Shown here: one piece after another, positions 14,586-16,081 of the stretch
How the letters are laid out: each line of letters starts with the position of its first letter
Numbering within the stretch: position 1 is the first letter of the stretch
NCBI GenBank assembly: GCA_026386995.1
Contig: JAPLMO010000008.1
Location: 1-16,081, forward strand
Source: Planctomycetota bacterium
GTDB taxonomy: Bacteria; Planctomycetota; Phycisphaerae; FEN-1346
Length of the DNA: 16,081 nucleotides
Direction of reading: 5' to 3'
The notes under the pieces: model-generated
Databases searched by the model: none
Told to the model about the DNA's origin: nothing
What the model saw: the letters and a program-made list of their open reading frames with translations, nothing else
Translations under genes and position numbers: made by a program

Positions 14586-15872
14586 TCACAGCCGCCACGG
14601 CGGGCGCATCGACCGGCCAAGCATCCGGTTGGCCTCCTCGTCGCCGGGGAACTCTTCCTTGTCGGGGTCCCAGCGGAGTTTGCGGCCGAGGCGCATCGCG
14701 ATGTCGCTGATGAGGCAAAGGGTGGTCGAGCGGTGGGCCACCTCGGCCGAAGCGATGCTCTCCCGCCGCGTGCGGACGCACTCCAAAAAGTGCGTCGCAT
14801 GGTTGTCGCTGTGCTCCAAATGGATCTCACGTGGCCCGATGACGGTCCTGAGGAGCGATTGCGGCTCGGCCTTTATGGAGCAGGCGTTGCCGTGGGCCAT
14901 CACCCAGCCCTCGGTACCCTCGAACCGGGCCCCCACCTCCGGCGAGTTCACATCGTTGTGAGTGCTGGTGAAGATCAGCCGCACGCCATTGGCGTACTTC
15001 ATCTCCACGTGCCAGTCGCAGGCGGTGTCGTTGAAACCGTCGGTCGGATAGACGCCGCGACCCTCGACCTCGACCGGGCCCGTGCGGTCGGTGCCGCTGC
15101 CCCACTGGGCGATGTCCAGGGGATGCACGCCGCAGCCCGAGATCCACCCCGCCGTGTAGTCCGAGTGACACTGCCACGCCCCGCCGCCGGTCGCCTGGCC
15201 GACGTAGGGGATATACGGCGCCTGGCCAAGCCAGAGGTCGTAGTCCAGTTCAGGCGGGACAGGCTGCGGCGGGCGGACCTTGTCGGCCCAACTGCCGCGC
15301 TCGCACACGCGGATGGTGTGCAGTTTGCCGATGCGCCCGTTCAGGGCAATCTCGCAGGCCAGGCGGAACGGGCCGAACGACCGCTGGTGCGTCCCGTGCA
15401 GGAAGACGGCGCCGTAGCGCGCGGCGGCTTGGCACAGCACGCGACCCTCGCGGACGGTCGGCGCCAGGGGCTTCTCGCAGAAGACGTCCTTGCCCGCTCG
15501 GATGGCCGCCAGCGATATCGGCACGTGCCAGTGGTCGGGCGTGGCGATGACCACAGCGTCGATGCCTTGGCGGTCGACCAGTTCGCGGAAGTCCTGGTAA
15601 GCGGTCACGCCGCCGCCCAGTTGCTGGCGCCAGGCGTCGATCCGGCTCTTTAAGACGTCGCAGACGGCGATGGGCTCGGAGATGCCCTTCTGGAGGAAGT
15701 GGGAGAGGATGCCGCCACCCCGCCCGCCCACGCCGATGAACCCCATGCCGATGCGCTCGCTCGGCGAAAGCAGCCCTCTGCCGCCCAGCGCGGCGGACGT
15801 GATAACGTACGGCGCAGCCGCAGCCAAGGCGGCCTTGAGAACGTTTCGGCGGGTCAGCGTGCCAAGTGACAC
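14586..15872 (-). CDS. Tat-exported Gfo/Idh/MocA-family oxidoreductase (third paralogue, GTG start)
   Basis: A 428-aa Gfo/Idh/MocA oxidoreductase with all usual motifs. It has a Tat signal R8-R9-N-V-L-K with an Ala-rich hydrophobic core, Rossmann motif G-V-G-G-R-G (47-52), E133-K134-P135, and H250-P-L-D253 followed by I-A-Q-W. The GTG start at 15872 is supported by AGGAAGGAG (complement of 15881-15889), 8 nt upstream, and by the Tat motif starting at residue 8. The upstream ATG at 15947 would add 25 unrelated residues before the signal. It is on the same strand as GH78 but is separated from it by 529 bp containing composite repeat B, so it is probably a separate transcription unit. It probably acts outside the cytoplasm on sugars or their oxidised derivatives. 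The specific substrate is unknown. Confidence 0.9.
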   Translation of the reverse strand: MSLGTLTRRNVLKAALAAAAPYVITSAALGGRGLLSPSERIGMGFIGVGGRGGGILSHFLQKGISEPIAVCDVLKSRIDAWRQQLGGGVTAYQDFRELVDRQGIDAVVIATPDHWHVPISLAAIRAGKDVFCEKPLAPTVREGRVLCQAAARYGAVFLHGTHQRSFGPFRLACEIALNGRIGKLHTIRVCERGSWADKVRPPQPVPPELDYDLWLGQAPYIPYVGQATGGGAWQCHSDYTAGWISGCGVHPLDIAQWGSGTDRTGPVEVEGRGVYPTDGFNDTACDWHVEMKYANGVRLIFTSTHNDVNSPEVGARFEGTEGWVMAHGNACSIKAEPQSLLRTVIGPREIHLEHSDNHATHFLECVRTRRESIASAEVAHRSTTLCLISDIAMRLGRKLRWDPDKEEFPGDEEANRMLGRSMRPPWRL

Positions 15873-16081
15873 GGGTTGCTCTCCTTCCTCGCGCCACGAG
15901 CCGCAACGAGGGGTATGGCACGACTGACTTGCCCAGCGGTGCCACATTGAGGCACAGGCGCCAATCCCCCACTGTTCTTCCCAAGTATTCCGTCCACCCT
16001 ATTCTACAAGCACTTGCGGCTCTTGTCTGCCCCCTCCCTTTCCCGGACCCTCCTCCGAAAAGAGGACAATTCTACTTTGCG
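15873..16081 (-). promoter_or_regulatory. Upstream region of the third oxidoreductase with a candidate promoter
   Basis: No gene is visible here. On the minus strand CAGACA (complement of 16024-16029) and TAGAAT (complement of 16001-16006) are 17 nt apart, a plausible but weak sigma70-type promoter with a leader of about 120 nt. The far end (16030-16074) is purine-rich on the minus strand and unremarkable. Confidence 0.3.

Noticed and set aside
1..16081. tRNA, rRNA, CRISPR array or riboswitch
   Set aside because: I found no cloverleaf with a CCA-like end, no rRNA-like conserved stretch, no regularly spaced repeats and no recognisable riboswitch core on either strand.

Overview
The window looks like high-G+C DNA from a member of the Planctomycetota or a related PVC-group bacterium. 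The main reason is the combination of several Tat-exported Gfo/Idh/MocA-type oxidoreductases with secreted glycoside hydrolases, a pairing typical of polysaccharide-degrading planctomycetes. No rRNA, tRNA or marker gene is present, so this placement is inference.

Left part (1-3215): a membrane M48-type metallopeptidase (+) faces a LexA-like HTH/S24 repressor (-). Their reading frames overlap tail to tail by 339 bp. A near-consensus sigma70 promoter overlapped by operator-like palindromes drives a small, well-initiated 60-aa gene divergently from the repressor. This resembles a self-cleaving-repressor switch.

Central islet (about 3220-6870): a single 908-aa protein stands alone between nested repeats. 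It reads as a degenerate PfkB/ribokinase-like domain, an AAA+ ATPase and C-terminal RyR-like repeats. The repeats are a 36-bp direct repeat (35/36 identical) and an inner 34-bp inverted repeat (29/34), with an IS3-type transposase tail relic on the left and a MITE-like element on the right. Its codon use is visibly less G+C-biased than its neighbours. This is the strongest candidate for an undescribed system.

Right part (7003-15872): a carbohydrate-utilisation region. One Tat-exported Gfo/Idh/MocA oxidoreductase lies on + and converges on a minus-strand run of GH78 alpha-L-rhamnosidase, GH29-like hydrolase and a second oxidoreductase. GH78 and GH29-like are separated by one base. A third oxidoreductase lies further upstream on the minus strand. 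I infer that the hydrolases release deoxysugars such as rhamnose from polysaccharide outside the cytoplasm and that the oxidoreductases act on released or modified sugars.

A modular dispersed repeat links the regions. The copy at 14212-14573 is a two-module composite. Its left module recurs at 6509-6703 and its right module at 8502-8593, on either side of the plus-strand oxidoreductase.
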